Assembly: GCA_022496805.1 (NCBI GenBank)
Contig: CM040094.1
Location: forward strand, 4,177,501-4,241,500
Direction: 5' to 3'
DNA length: 64,000 nucleotides
Source of the DNA: Pohlia nutans
Taxonomy: Eukaryota; Streptophyta; Bryopsida; Bryales; Mniaceae
The notes under the pieces are model-generated. The model saw only the letters and a program-made list of their open reading frames with translations. It was not told the origin of the DNA and ran no database searches. This document shows positions 35,695 through 47,224 of the stretch, piece after piece (position 1 is the first letter of the stretch; each line of letters opens with the position of its first letter). The position numbers were made by a program, and so were the translations under genes.

Positions 35695-35980
35695 TACCGT
35701 ACGAGGAAGGTAGGGTCGGCACTTTGGTGTTGAATAATTAATAAAAGTTCAAAATGTGGAGGTCGACACTTTCAAAATTAATTATTAAAAATTCGGCTAT
35801 TAATAACTAACATTACATTTCTCTTGCGGCTAAACATTTTCTTTTGTTTTTTGTCTACAATTTTTTGTTCACTTTATTTTTGTAGATTTCGACAAAATAC
35901 TTGATAAATTTTTTATTTTTTTTCCGACATTTTTTTGGGGAATTATTTTCTGCCGACCTTGCCTTCCTAACTGTACGATA
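35695..35980. mobile_element. MITE family K, copy 2, about 286 bp
   Basis: Ends TACCGTACGAGGAAGGTAGG and CCTTGCCTTCCTAACTGTAC. Interior blocks AAAAATTCGGCTATTAATAA and TTTTTTGGGGAATTATTTTC are shared with copy 1 at 16410-16689. Confidence 0.65.
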
Positions 35981-35989
35981 TTTCTTGCA

Positions 35990-36600
35990 ATTAATAGAGT
36001 TATCTGCAAAGTGCGGGACAGTGGGGTGACTGGACCACAGATTATGAAAAGAGAGGTTGAGAACACAATAAAAGTAGACATGTCAAATGCTCCAAATAAA
36101 TTAGAGGTCTAAAGTTTGAAGGCACCAAAAACGGTGCCCAAAAACTTCCCAACCTCAGTTTCTATTCTTGTGGATGCTCTGTCACATGAGCTTCCTTGGC
36201 TTGACACGTATCTACATGGAGTGGGTGGCTCATTCAGTGAAATAGAAAAACCAGTCATTGACAGCCCCTGACAACCCACCACGGGCCAATTTTCGAATTC
36301 CAAAGAAATTGGGAAAGTAAGGGTCTGAACCTGTATGAGTTTGTGGAAAACTCTAATATGGCCAAATATCAATATCTTCTATCTTACTCCAAGTTTACGA
36401 ATCCATGCTTGAGTAAAAAAAAACAAAATAAAAAGGACTTTCAAAGAGGTCAACTAACATTGACGCAATTGCAACGATACACTCAAACCTTTCAAAATAT
36501 GACGTTCTCTTGATCTCCCGGACACTTGTCACACTATCATTGACTGTACGTAAGACACTTGGTACACATTCAAACTGTGTCATCATCATTGTCACCCCCA
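35990..36600 (-). other. Unrecognised coding-like stretch, minus strand
   Basis: Two minus-strand open frames, 36595-36395 and 36372-36109, lie in sequence free of visible repeats and have mixed amino-acid composition (for example SVLRTVNDSVTSVREIKRTS and FENWPVVGCQGLSMTGFSI). I recognise no domain and could not join them by convincing splice sites. They may be exons of an unknown gene, a decayed gene, or chance. Confidence 0.15.
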
Positions 36601-36873
36601 GGCAGTCAGATTAAAGAGACCACAAGAAAAACGAACTTATTAATTATTATTATTATTATTAATATTATGCGCTGTAAGACTGTAAGGTGTTAGATCAGCG
36701 CCAGTCTTGTGACTCCTGTCAATCAATCATGCCTGATCCTAGCTAGCTAGCTTGACCCTTACCGTTGACGACGATCAGACTCCCTCACTCACTCCGCCGA
36801 ATTATATTACGCCACTAAATCACACCTGATGCATGGATCATAACACTGTAGATCAGACATGATGCTAGATCGA

Positions 36874-37530
36874 TCAGGTGCATGGAGTATTTAATGCTTT
36901 GGATCAGACAGTCATGGAAGTTAATCACTGACGCTTAATTAATCCACTGACGCACGCTCTGAAGCATCGATCGATAAGTAAACAATCCGGTAAATTATAC
37001 AAGGTCCATTGTGATCGATGAAAGAGGCTATGGTGGTAGCTAGATCTAGGTAGTTGTAGATTTGTTAGATCCTGAGGTGCATGGAATAATTAATAATTTG
37101 GATCAGACAGTCATCGAAGTTAATCACTGACGCTTAATTAATCCACTGACGCACGCACTGAAGCATCAATCGATAAGTAAACAATCCGGTAAATTATACA
37201 AGGTCCATTGTGATCGATGAAAGAGGCTTCCGAGTGATAAGTTAGATGGTGATAAATAAATCTGGGTAGTTGTAGATTTGTTAGATCCTGAGGTGCATGG
37301 AATAATTAATGGTTCGGATCAGACATTCATCGAAGTTAACTACTACTGAGGACGCTTAATTAGACCACTGATCGACGCACGTACTGATTGATCGATAAGT
37401 AAGCATACCGGTAAAGTAAGTATTAAGCAGTACTGTGATCAATGAAAGTGACTCCGGAATGGGATAAGTAAACAAACCTGCAAAGTAAATATTAAGCATT
37501 GTGATCGATGAAAGAGGCTCCGGAGTGGGA
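36874..37530. repeat. Tandem array upstream of GPAT, units about 200-216 bp
   Basis: GAGGTGCATGGA-type starts lie at about 36876, 37074 and 37290. The first two units are nearly identical over about 150 bp (GGTAAATTATACAAGGTCCA, GTGATCGATGAAAGAGGCT). The third and a shorter fourth part are diverged (CACTGATCGACGCACGTACT). The array is rich in GATC, TTAATTAA and CTAGCTAG palindromes. It lies 0.9-1.6 kb upstream of the GPAT start. Confidence 0.7.
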
Positions 37531-38049
37531 GAGCTAGAATATTTGTGGTAGTTCGATCTAGAAGCAAATTAGTCAACCGAGGTTGCGAAACATGAGATCA
37601 TAGAAAAGTAAGCCAATTGCTTCAAGTACGTCTTGAATGCGTTGGTACACCCGTCCCACCCACCAAGCGACCCGCGCTTTAATGGACTTCCATCGCCGCC
37701 CTGCCTGGCTGCATGCCTGCTGGCCCTGCTGCGGCTGTCTGAGCCCCCTGGAGGCTCTTTAAACCCGTCACGCTACGTCCAACTCACCTAAAACTAACAC
37801 CCCACAATATCGATGGAACAACACCACTTCTGTGACTGATAGATCCACTCGGATCATACATCTACAGTGGCTCCTGAAGGAGTTAGTACTACCAACTGTC
37901 TGTCAATCACTAGGGCTGCTCGATCTCCTCAACTACTCCAGTATTACTGGATGCACCAGTTTCATTCTCGACCATTCTGACACGGAAAAAAGGGCTCCCT
38001 TACTAGCTGTCGATCTCTGTTGCGCATTATCCGCTGCCTGCTGTAGTAG

Positions 38050-38450
38050 TACTCCGATTCAGTTTCTTGCGTCTTGTAGTTCCATTTTCTTGGCTCTTAT
38101 GGTGTTTGAATCTGCCGATAGTCTCTCTACGAACTTGGCCAACTAAGCAGCATTTATTTTTAAAGCAACGTAGCTCGTTAGTTCACGGAAATAACCAGAT
38201 ATCCGCTCGTCTGATTTTCGTAGCTGCAGTTTAGTTCTCGGGTCTCGTAGTTGCATTTTCTCGGGTCTTATGGTGTTCGAATCTGCCGAAGTTGGCCGCG
38301 AAGGAGGAAACTAAGCAGCATTTATTTTTAAAGAAACGTAGCAAGCAGGTTCGTTAGTTTACGGAAATAACCAGATATCTGATTTTCGTAGTTGCAGTTT
38401 AGTTCTCGGGTCTTGTGGTTGCGGTTTCTAGGGTCTTGTGGTGTTGGAAA
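38050..38450 (+). repeat. Tandem duplication in the GPAT 5' region, period about 166 bp
   Basis: AAGCAGCATTTATTTTTAAA occurs at 38146 and 38312, and GGTCTTATGGTGTTCGAATC-type sequence at about 38091, 38264 and 38428. Two and a half copies reach to within a few bases of the GPAT start codon, so they lie in the leader or core promoter. Functional meaning is unknown. Confidence 0.65.
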
Positions 38451-38456
38451 ATCTAG

Positions 38457-41400
38457 ATGGAGATGAAGAAAGGCTCCGCGTTTCCGACGGTGGAGAGCTG
38501 CAGCGCGGGGGAGCATCGGAAGAATGAGACGGTGATTACAGATTTGGACGGGACGTTACTCCGTTCCCGATCGTCGTTCCCGTATTTCTTCCTGATAGCG
38601 TTCGAGGCGTCCGGCTACTTCCGGTCGCTGCTGTTGCTGCTCACGGCGCCGCTCATCTGGCTGCTGTACAGTTTCCTGAGCGAGTCCGCGGGGATCCACC
38701 TGATGATCTTCGTGACGTTCGCGGGGCTGAAGGTGAAGGACATCGAGGGCGTTTCGCGCGCGGTGCTGGTGAAGTTCTACGCGGACGACGTGCACCCGGA
38801 GACGTGGCGCGTGGTGTCCACGTTCGGGAAGCGCGTGGTGTTGACTGCTAATCCACGGATCATGGTGGAGCCGTTCCTCAAGGAGATGCTGGGCGTGGAC
38901 GAGGTCATGGGCACCGAGATCGAAGTGAGCCACAACGGCCGCGCCACCGGGTTTTTAACCAAGCCCGGCGTGCTCGTTGGGGAACACAAAGAGACGGTTC
39001 TCAAGCGATGGAGCATGGGCGGCGGTGAACCGCATGTCGGAATCGGTGACCAAGAGTCTGATTTCCCCTTCATGGCTCTCTGCAAGGTAGTGACATTCTC
39101 GACATTTCTATTTACTTTGCTGTAGCTAACCATAGCTCAGTTTTGAATAATTTCCAATGGCTGGCTATGGCGGTGGAGGTTTGTTATGTGGGATTGAGTA
39201 GTTAACCAATTCTCCATTCTCTTGGATTCCTGACGAGAGCTTTGGATTGGGAGCGTGACTGTCCTTAAATACTATCCAGAGCCCTTTAATTTCTGACAAG
39301 AGTATTGATTGAAGAATGATAGCTTGTAGCTTTTCTTTTTTGCACAATGGAGAAATATAGAGAAGGGTGAGCTGTTATGTAGGAGGTCTTGCAGTAGTTT
39401 CAGACTGCATTAATTGCAACAATTTTGACTGAAGGGCTCCACTAACCATAATTTGACATAATTTGCGAAATGCTCGATATCGTAGCAATTAATCGAAATT
39501 GCTTAAACGATTAATTCTAGAGGCCGGTAGTATTTCGTTTTACTAGAATGTACAGTAGCGGGCCAAGAAATCAGTGCTTACAATTTGTCTCCTGATCATT
39601 CACTTGTGTCAAAGAGGTTAAGGTTTACGGTTCAATAATCAGAAACAGAGGCTCCTCTAAATTGCACGTTAGTCATTTACATTAGTGCACACTAGAATGT
39701 GCATGTCACACCACGTTAGTAAAATGGAAACCTGAGGAGTGTTAAACCTTATAATTTCTAATTAGGTTTAAGGTTTAACTTAGCCTCCCCTATCGTTGCT
39801 AACACATATAGCAATTAGTGTAACTACGATCCCAGCAGTGTTGAAAACGCCGTTTTCTGCTCTAGATAAAAAAAGGTCATCATCGGTTCCGTAAATTATG
39901 CAGACTTTTGTTTTCGAATGTTCTTGTTTTCTCAACCCAGGGAAATAAGTGTGCCATTTGTCGAAATGAATGAGGCACAATTTTTCGATACTGATATTGG
40001 TACTCCCTCCAAAAATAGTGTGATTTTCAAAAAATATCTTTTTGATAAGAAAAAAGCATTGAAAAATTACAAAAATTAGAGAGTGTCATAGACACCATGG
40101 CTGCAACTATATACATAGTGTTAAAAAGACGGAATTTCTAGCAAACATAAAATGAGTTAAAATTTTCCGATACTACACTAGTAGCAAACCTATCGTTTTT
40201 CATTCTTCATTTCGTGGAAACAGTGAATAGTACCGAAATATTATACTTACGTTTCTATCTTCTTGTGACCAAAACTACTCATCAGCACTAACACAGCCCA
40301 TGTGCCTGGCGCCGTTTCATTTCTTTTTCATTTATAGCAAGTGAAAAACGACACATTTCCTTCTAGTGCTAGAAATTGATATGCTTGGTGTGACTGTGCA
40401 ATGCAGGAAGGGTACGTGGTACCGGAGACCAAAGTGGCGGCAGTGCGGAAGCAGGACCTCCCGAAGCAACTCATCTTCCACGACGGGCGGCTGGTGCAGC
40501 GCCCGACGCCGCTGAACGCACTGAAGGTGCTCACGTGGATGCCGCTGGGCGTGGTGCTGTCGGTGTTCCGGGTGACGTCGGGCATGTGGGTGCCCATGCG
40601 GTACATGCCGCTGTTCTACAAGCTGACGGGCGTGAAGCTGGTCGTGCGCGGCAAGATCCCGGAGAAGCCGCAGGCGGGGGAGGCGGGCATCCTGTACGTG
40701 TGCAACCACCGCACGCTGCTGGACCCCGTCACGGTGTCCATCGCGCTGCAACGCCCCGTGCCCGCTGTGACTTACTCCATCCACCCCGTCTCCGCCAAGC
40801 TGTCGCCCATGCCCACCGTCGCGCTCTCCCGGGACCGCGAGAAAGACTCCGCCGACATGCGCAAGGTACCTACAACACACAATAATTTTGATCTCCACTT
40901 TGCTCAAATATGTTAAATTAAGAAAGATAATGTGCACAAAAGGTAAGCAGTGTTTATTATGTGACTTGTCACCCAACCATAGAAGTGAGACAATGGTATC
41001 TCCTTCACCCACCAAGCCACAGTTATAGTCCTAGTACCGTCTGTTTACATACTTAGAATATGTTCACACTAACTAGATTATTACTTTGGTGTTCTAACTA
41101 ACTTGGAGTCATAGACCCTTGGTTTATCAGTTCCCTCATGAGTAACTTAATTCCAACAAAATAAATCACTACTATGATCATATTAACACTGTATGAGCCC
41201 TACGTTTCTTAGCAACGTTGAGGAGTAACTGAGCAATCCCACCAGTGACTGGTATTCTCAAGTTTCTTTTAAAATTTAAGGTTTCGAATTTGTTTTGCGA
41301 GCCCCAGAGTAGTAATCGAGATATGATCCTACTAGTGAGTTCATTAGTTAATGTAAGCCACCTCCTCTGCACATGCCATGATTCGGAAGCCCGGTACGTA

Positions 41401-42990
41401 TAGTGACAAAGTACCACTGTAAAGAATTGCATGATACAAATAGAGTAGTTTACTTTAATAGCGGGTTTCACTTTTGCAAGGTTTCCTTGACAATTAGAAA
41501 ATTCTGTCGAAACCAAAGTGATTGAGTAAGAGGATGGGAAAGAATAGGGGTGTCACACCTCTTTCTTCCCATTCTCAATCTTCAGAGAATGGGGACGTGG
41601 CACGCTCTCCTTGAATGACGGAGGGCCCATTTTCTGAAGATTGGGGAATTCCATTCTTCTCCTCCACGGGTGAAGAATGGGCGTGAAGAAGGAGAATGGA
41701 GAATGGCCCATGCTTGGAGGATGAGTAACCAACTAACAACCTCTTTTCTTCATTCTCAATCTTCACAAACCACAAAAGGGGTGTCACACTTTCTCCATGG
41801 AGAAGCTATTCTATTGGCTCCTCTTTTTCCTCATTCTCCATTCTCCATACTTCCATTCTCCATTCTCCGAGGAGGTGGAACGTACAACCGCTAATGTAGC
41901 TCCCGATGTAGCTCCTTCTCTCACTATCTTTGTAGGCATGCTTTTCTGCTTTTGTAGGATTTACTAATTTCATCATCACTTGAAACTATTGAGTAGGAAG
42001 ATGATTGCTAATGGACCAAATCAATGTTAATATTCCATCTCCCTCTTTCTAAACTTCTTTAACTATCGACCTTGAAGAACGGTCTATGTGATTGATAGCT
42101 ATTACTAAATGTACTTTTCATTAGGAATGGCTTGATATGGGTACCACTTTTACATGTCTCACATAGTGTGATTTATGTCTAATTCATTTTATGTGTGTTA
42201 GAAATTCCATCTTTTAACACCATGTATATAGTTGCAGTCATGGTGTCTACAACACCGTCTAATTTTTGTAGTGTCTATAACACCGTCTAATTTTTGTAAA
42301 TTTTCAATGTTTTTGTCTTACCAAAAAAAAGTATTTCTTGAAAATCACACTATTTTTGGAGGGGTACCCGAAGCAGGCCATCACCCACATGATTTAGGAG
42401 CTTTGTATACCATCTGTGTAAAGTAGATGCATTTGGATTTGTGGTTCAAGAGCGTGTAATCTTTCCCTGCTGATTCATCCTTCAAAAACTAACACTGGTT
42501 TTAAGTATTGGTTGCACAAATCTTCAATTACTGATTAGTGTCGGAACGTCCTTTCGCCCTTCAGGTGCTCCAGTCAGGCGACCGCGAGCTGACGCTATGC
42601 CCGGAAGGCACGACGTGCAGGGAGCCGTTCCTGTTGCGCTTCTCGGCGCTCTTCGCGGAGATCAGCGACCGGATAGTTCCCGTGGCAGTGAAGACGCACA
42701 CCACCATGTTCCACGGCACCACAGCGCGCGGCAGCAAAGCCATGGACCCGTTCTTCTGCTACTTGAACCTGCGGCCCGTGTACGAGATTCATTTCCTCAA
42801 CGAGGTGCCCAAGGAGCTCACGTGTGCAGGCGGCAAATCCTCCTTCGAAGTGGCCAATTACATTCAACGGCTGCTGGCTAGCACCCTTGGCTACGAATGC
42901 ACACACTTCACTCGCAAGGACAAGTACAGGATCCTGGCTGGTACCGATGGCATGGTACCGCAAAAAGAGTCCAGGTCATGGAAATGGTAA
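38457..42990 (+). CDS. GPAT: Glycerol-3-phosphate 2-O-acyltransferase (sn-2 GPAT), 504 aa
   Basis: Exons 38457-39086, 40407-40865 and 42565-42990 (TAA), all phase 0 with GT-AG borders. The product has the two domains of the land-plant sn-2 GPAT family, which makes lipid precursors of cutin and suberin at the ER. An N-terminal HAD-like phosphatase domain carries DLDGT (29-33) and GDQESD (197-202). A C-terminal acyltransferase carries NHRTLLD (310-316, the catalytic NHX4D motif), [11 protein letters not shown] (373-383) and IVPVAVKT. Hydrophobic stretches at about 41-74 and 248-266 fit membrane anchoring. The family-typical [13 protein letters not shown] block lies near the C-terminus, and the length is usual for the family. 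The FPFMALC context and [14 protein letters not shown] favour the GPAT1/2/3/5/7 side over GPAT4/6/8, but I cannot fix the subclade without a tree. Exons are GC-rich while introns are AT-rich and hold MITE copies. Confidence 0.95.
40003..40176. mobile_element. MITE family V remnant in GPAT intron 1
   Basis: GGTACTCCCTCCAAAAATAG and the following AGTGTGATTTTCAA...ACACCATGGCTGCAACTATA blocks are the reverse complement of 42118-42372 in GPAT intron 2. The two copies therefore lie inverted in neighbouring introns of one gene and could pair in the pre-mRNA. Confidence 0.5.
41525..41885. mobile_element. Foldback element rich in GAGAATGG/CCATTCTC in GPAT intron 2
   Basis: Both halves carry GGGGTGTCACAC (41548 and 41779) and CATTCTCAATCTTCA blocks. 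CCATTCTCCATTCTCC near the right end faces GGAGAATGGAGAATGG in the middle. Internal inverted repeats suggest a MITE-type foldback; exact ends are unclear. Confidence 0.4.
42118..42372. mobile_element. MITE family V, fuller copy in GPAT intron 2
   Basis: Starts GAATGGCTTGATATGGGTAC and ends GGAGGGGTACCCGAAGCAGG, an imperfect inverted repeat. Shares TTTAACACCNTGTATATAGTTGC with 21604-21775. Confidence 0.5.
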
Positions 42991-43444
42991 TTGAATCGAT
43001 ACAACAATCTGACTAACTTCGATCATGTTCAATAGTTTGATGAGATCAATAGCTGAGGGATTGATTAATCCCGAGTATAGATTATAAACGTTCTATATTT
43101 TTATTCCTGTGCCACACGGTAATAAGAAACTTTGCTAATAGATCTAGTCCCTGTTTTGAAAAAACTGATGAGTGGGGGTACAATGGATTGAAGAGTACTT
43201 AGTTCGTAGTGGCCTAGTTGGGCGAATGAAATATACATTGTAGGATATGGAGGAAATAACTTGTATTGTTGCCAATGCAGCATATTAGCTCAAAGACTGA
43301 GGCTGAGCAGTGAGCTCCATCATGGGTGGGCTGGTTGCTTTACTTTGTATATTAATGAATTGGATTGATTTGCTTGTTGAACAAGTTTAGAGTGTATCCG
43401 TGTTGGATGTACTTCAATCTGATTGCCTGGGGCTCCCGGAACCC

Positions 43445-43620
43445 CGGGGGGTGCAGTTTACATTGTAAAATCACCTCCTCTAAAATCTCCCTTGTATTAC
43501 GAGAGGTTAAATGTCTAAATACCTTTGTATACAAATATATTCTGTTTTAAACATGTGTTTATTGTAAGTCTATACATTAATACTTTTAGTTCTAAATGTG
43601 TTTATTGTATGTACACTGTA
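43445..43620. mobile_element. MITE family J, truncated copy
   Basis: Starts CCGGGGGGTGCAGTTTACAT and continues with TACGAGAGGTTAAATGTCTA and AATACCTTTGTATACAAATA as in the copy at 52282. It lacks the right half. Confidence 0.55.
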
Positions 43621-43799
43621 GCCCTGTGCCCAAAACCAACCTGCATAGAACATCATGAGTGTATGAGCGATGAGTAAGAAAAATTGCAGAGTGTTGTAAA
43701 ATTTAGTAAACGTTTTAGAGATTAATTGAAGGAAAAACTTGTTATAAATTATAACTTGTACATCTGAGCCATGCTAATGTCTACTTTTGAGGCTAGAAT

Positions 43800-44012
43800 C
43801 TACTTCTGTTCAAAAGGTTGGTACGTGTAGGAGTTAAGCCAGAACTGTAGAGAAAAATGACTTTGTGAAATGCCTTTCAAAGGCCTGAATTTCTTCACGA
43901 CCAGTAACCGAGGGTTCGAGTAGAAATCTGATTGAGAACTTGCTTTGTAGATGGTTCCCTGGCCTCCTTTCTCCAATTTTGCGACCAATGGTAAATTCTG
44001 CGCGGTCTAAGA
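43800..44012 (-). pseudogene. Protein-kinase N-lobe fragment
   Basis: The minus-strand frame reads LVAKLEKGGQGTIYKASS then LLVVKKFRPLKG. This resembles the glycine loop of a protein kinase (GxGxxG followed by YKA) and the VAIK lysine (VVKK). In the loop the usual first glycine is replaced (EKGGQG). The frame stops soon after and I found no further kinase subdomains nearby, so it is most likely a relic or a captured exon. It could still be a real exon of an undetected gene. Confidence 0.4.
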
Positions 44013-44523
44013 TCCTGAATTACTCTTCACACGTTCATGGCGGTTGGATGGACGAACCTCCGTCCAAAGACTTGATGCTTCAGTTGCAGACATTGGTGCA
44101 GGTAAGGTAGAGGACCCAATTTCCGACCGGGTCCAATTCCCAACCACTGACAGGGCGTACATTTTAGGTCAGACCTCGAAATTCTCATGTAGCCAGTATG
44201 AACATTTTAGGGGTGGACAGTTTTTGGCACCTCTACATCTCTAACTTCAAAAATTCATAAGTAATTCAATAATAGTCTGAAAAATATGGTTCAAGTTGGA
44301 TTGGGCTTGTACAAACTCTGCACATATTTCTGAATCATTTTGATAGCCACTCCAGAAACAAAACTTGTTGAACCTGAAATTCGGACGGGAATTGGGTCCG
44401 CTACCTTATCCCGAGAGATCGACTCTACAAATTGCAAAGCAAAAATAGCATCGTGAGCACACTCTACTTCGACAGCTACAGTAAGTAGCAATGCACCAGA
44501 GTAAACCCCTGTTGAAGCAGGAG

Positions 44524-44793
44524 CTTGGGGGGTGCACTGTACTAAACATGTACGAGTATACGTGAGTGCACAGAAGGGGTATTAATTTGAACACTACCGT
44601 ATTACGTATACATACAATAAACACATTTAGACTGAAAATATTCACGTATACTTACAGTAAACATATATTTAAAACAAAATACATTTGTATACAAGTGTAT
44701 TTTAGACATATAGCCTCTCGTATACAGGGGGTTTTTAGAAGGGGTCATGAACGCACGTGATTCTCAAACATAATGTAGAGTGCGCCCCCCGAG
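44524..44793. mobile_element. MITE family J, full copy
   Basis: Ends CTTGGGGGGTGCACTGTAC and GTAGAGTGCGCCCCCCGAG, a clear inverted repeat. Interior contains TGTACGAGTATACGTGAGTG and CATGAACGCACGTGATTCTC. Confidence 0.7.
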
Positions 44794-45097
44794 TCTCTAT
44801 GAGTTTTAGGGTTCCAGAATTCATTGACGAAACCCTAAAAATCATGTAGTATGATGAGCTGATCTGGGGGAGTAGCTGTGACTCCCCTAGATCAGCACTA
44901 GTGTGATTAACAAAGAGGTTTAGCTAGATACCACAAAGAATCCTGACTATATTAATAGGCAGTACTGGGTACAAGAATGATGTTAAATTAATGGTAATTA
45001 TTTGCTATATTGAACAACCACTTGCAAAACTTGTTATAAAGAGCAGTTTGACATTAACGTTTACTTCCCAGTGAATTGGACAAGGTTCCCAATGTAC

Positions 45098-45966
45098 AGT
45101 CCCCTATAGAAAGTAAGGTAACCCCAATTTTGACTTGTCATAAATTCTTTCAAAATTTGACCTTTTTAGATCTATTTTTCAATACAGATCTATTAAAAAA
45201 TAGTTTTATGCAACTTCAATGAGCACACAAATTTCAACTTTAAAAAACAAAAATTTTGTTTTTGATAAGTTATTTTGTGTATCATTCATTGTGGTACATA
45301 ATGATTGATTGAAAAATATTAAAGGCAATTTTTTAAATTTTTATTATACAAATATTTAGGAACCATTGATATGCACATCTTACTTTTAGGAAAAAATTGC
45401 ATTACCTAAGAAAAAATTTAAACTACAAAGAATTGAATATCAAGGGGTCACTAATCAAGAATTTGTACAACAAATTTCTCTAAATCTAATTAGGTTTTTG
45501 CAAACCAATTGCATCATAGTACTCAAAGGTATAAAAGTAATCATAATATAAGGGTCAATTAGAAAAATATGATTCCAATTTAATAATATCTATTTAACAA
45601 AATTTGGGAAGGCAAGCCTTTAACATTGAATTCTCTATAGTTGAAAATTTTCTTAGGTAATGCAATTTTTCCCTAAAAGTAAGATGCACACATCAATGTT
45701 TCCTATATATTTGCACAATAAAATTTAAAAAAATCATCACCAATATTTTTCAGTCAACTATTATGTACCACAATGAAAAATACACCAAATAGTTTATCAA
45801 AAATAAAAAATTTATTTTTTGAAATTGAAATTTGATGTGTTGATCGATATTGCATAAAACTATCATTTTAATAGGTTGGTTTTGAAAAATGGGTCTACAA
45901 AGGTCAAATTTTGAAAAAAATCTTACACGTTGAAATGGGCGTTACCTTACTTTTTGGAGCCCACTG
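45098..45966. mobile_element. Tc1/mariner-like foldback element, 869 bp
   Basis: Begins CAGTCCCCTATAGAAAGTAA and ends TTTTTGGAGCCCACTG, with the dinucleotide TA on both sides (45096-45097, 45967-45968), as in Tc1/mariner insertions. Pairing between the halves extends far inward: GGTAACCCC/GGGCGTTACC, CAAAATTTGACC/GGTCAAATTTTG, GCATTACCTAAGAAAA/TTTTCTTAGGTAATGC. The element is essentially one long imperfect hairpin with no coding capacity. Confidence 0.7.
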
Positions 45967-45968
45967 TA

Positions 45969-47224
45969 CATGATGATGAGTGCCACACAAATAAAAGAAT
46001 ATGAGCTTTGGTAGAACGTCGATGAGCGTGACTAATGCTATCACCTCACAGCAGACCATATATAACAATCCAGGTAAAAAAATCCAAGTGCTGAAAATTT
46101 ACACTACTAGAGTGTCAGTGTTCACTGTACACACTTATCCTACGTGACAAATCGCACTCACCAAGTCTTGAGCGCTTGGGCAGTGAGTGCGAAGTGGCGC
46201 CATTTGAATCACCTATTGAGTGAAAAGCGATGCCTTCTCCATGTAGTGTCAATGTCAGTGTGCAGATTTAAAATATACCTAGTTTCACGGATGTGAATGC
46301 ACGATGGCCAAATGAAGAAGAATGGACGATTGATCCCCTTCACGATGTTGCCTCGTGAAACAAACGGCGACCAACATATGCTTGCAACGACAAGAAGAGT
46401 AGAAAAATCACCAGATCATGCAGCCTGGAGGAGTCACCATAGCATTCTCTAGCAGCCCCATTGTTCATCCTTGGGAATCAGCATCCCAGGCCATAATAGT
46501 TGTAGGAATTGTAATCTTCTGGAGAATCAAAGCCATTTTTAGTTAAGGATGGTTTGACACCTCAACAAGTTTCTGTTTCTATTAGTTTTTGCATGTTCTA
46601 CATCATCAATTATTTCTTGTTCAAATGTTGATTCTTTGCACAAGCAAAAGGGGGTGTTGTAGTACTAGCTAAAGAATGTTATGATGTTGAAGAGTAGCTG
46701 CGACTAGAAATTGGTGAGGATATGTGGACAACCAGGGCTCAAATGTTGAATCAAACATATACTCAATGCATCCTCTTCTTACTATTGTGTCGAGATCATT
46801 GAACTAAAAGAGAGGGATTACAACTGATAATGCTAGAGAGCATTAAGTCTTCACCAAGAAGCAAGCCTAACTCATTGTTTGGACTTTACATGTATGCTTT
46901 ACTTCACTTTTCTTTGCTTTTTCGTTCAACTACCACATTAATCTTAAGATCCAATGGCTCGAAGTGACTTGCATTGAGATGTCCAGTAATTCAAAAGCAA
47001 GGAGGATTATGCGTGACAATCGCAGATCACTACCTCCCTCGCCACTGCAGCACTGCCATAGATCCACCTGCGGTTATTTCCCATAATCCTCCATGCTTTT
47101 GTCCATAATTCAAACAACAAGTGTGTACAATCTCAGTTTCCTTCAAAGAACAAACACCGGGGATGAAAACCGCAGAGGATGGCTTCAGTTATAATCAGAC
47201 TTTCGGTTTAGTAGCACTAGTCAG
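45969..47224. other. Spacer with small foldbacks, no gene seen
   Basis: 46104-46250 is an element whose inverted relative lies at 53735-53928. 46993-47103 is a hairpin with arms AAAAGCAAGGAGGATTATG and CATAATCCTCCATGCTTTT. The rest shows no recognisable coding sequence. Confidence 0.4.
46104..46250. mobile_element. Small MITE family T, copy 1
   Basis: Contains GTGACAAATCGCACTCACCA and GCTTGGGCAGTGAGTGCGAA. The inverted copy at 53735-53928 has ATTCACTGCCCAAGCGCTCA and TTGGTGAGTGCAATTTGTCA. The ends are ACTAGAGTGTCAGTG/ATGTAGTG-like. Confidence 0.5.

Larger units (their letters stand above)
42991..45095. other. GPAT 3' flank and repeat-bearing spacer
   Basis: The first 250 bp after the GPAT stop are probably 3' UTR. 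Beyond this lie a partial family J copy (43445-43620), the kinase-like relic (43800-44012) and a full family J copy (44524-44793). 44291-44491 (-) is open but not recognised. ACCCAATTTCCGACCGGGTC (44116) faces ACGGGAATTGGGTCCGCTAC (44383), so a foldback of about 300 bp is possible here. Confidence 0.4.

Noticed and set aside
36874..37530. Regular repeats considered as a CRISPR array
   Set aside because: Units are about 200 bp without short identical repeats and unique spacers, and the DNA is plant nuclear.
38556..41015. Long minus-strand open frames overlapping GPAT exons
   Set aside because: They are frame shadows of GC-rich coding sequence; the plus-strand frame carries the acyltransferase and phosphatase motifs.
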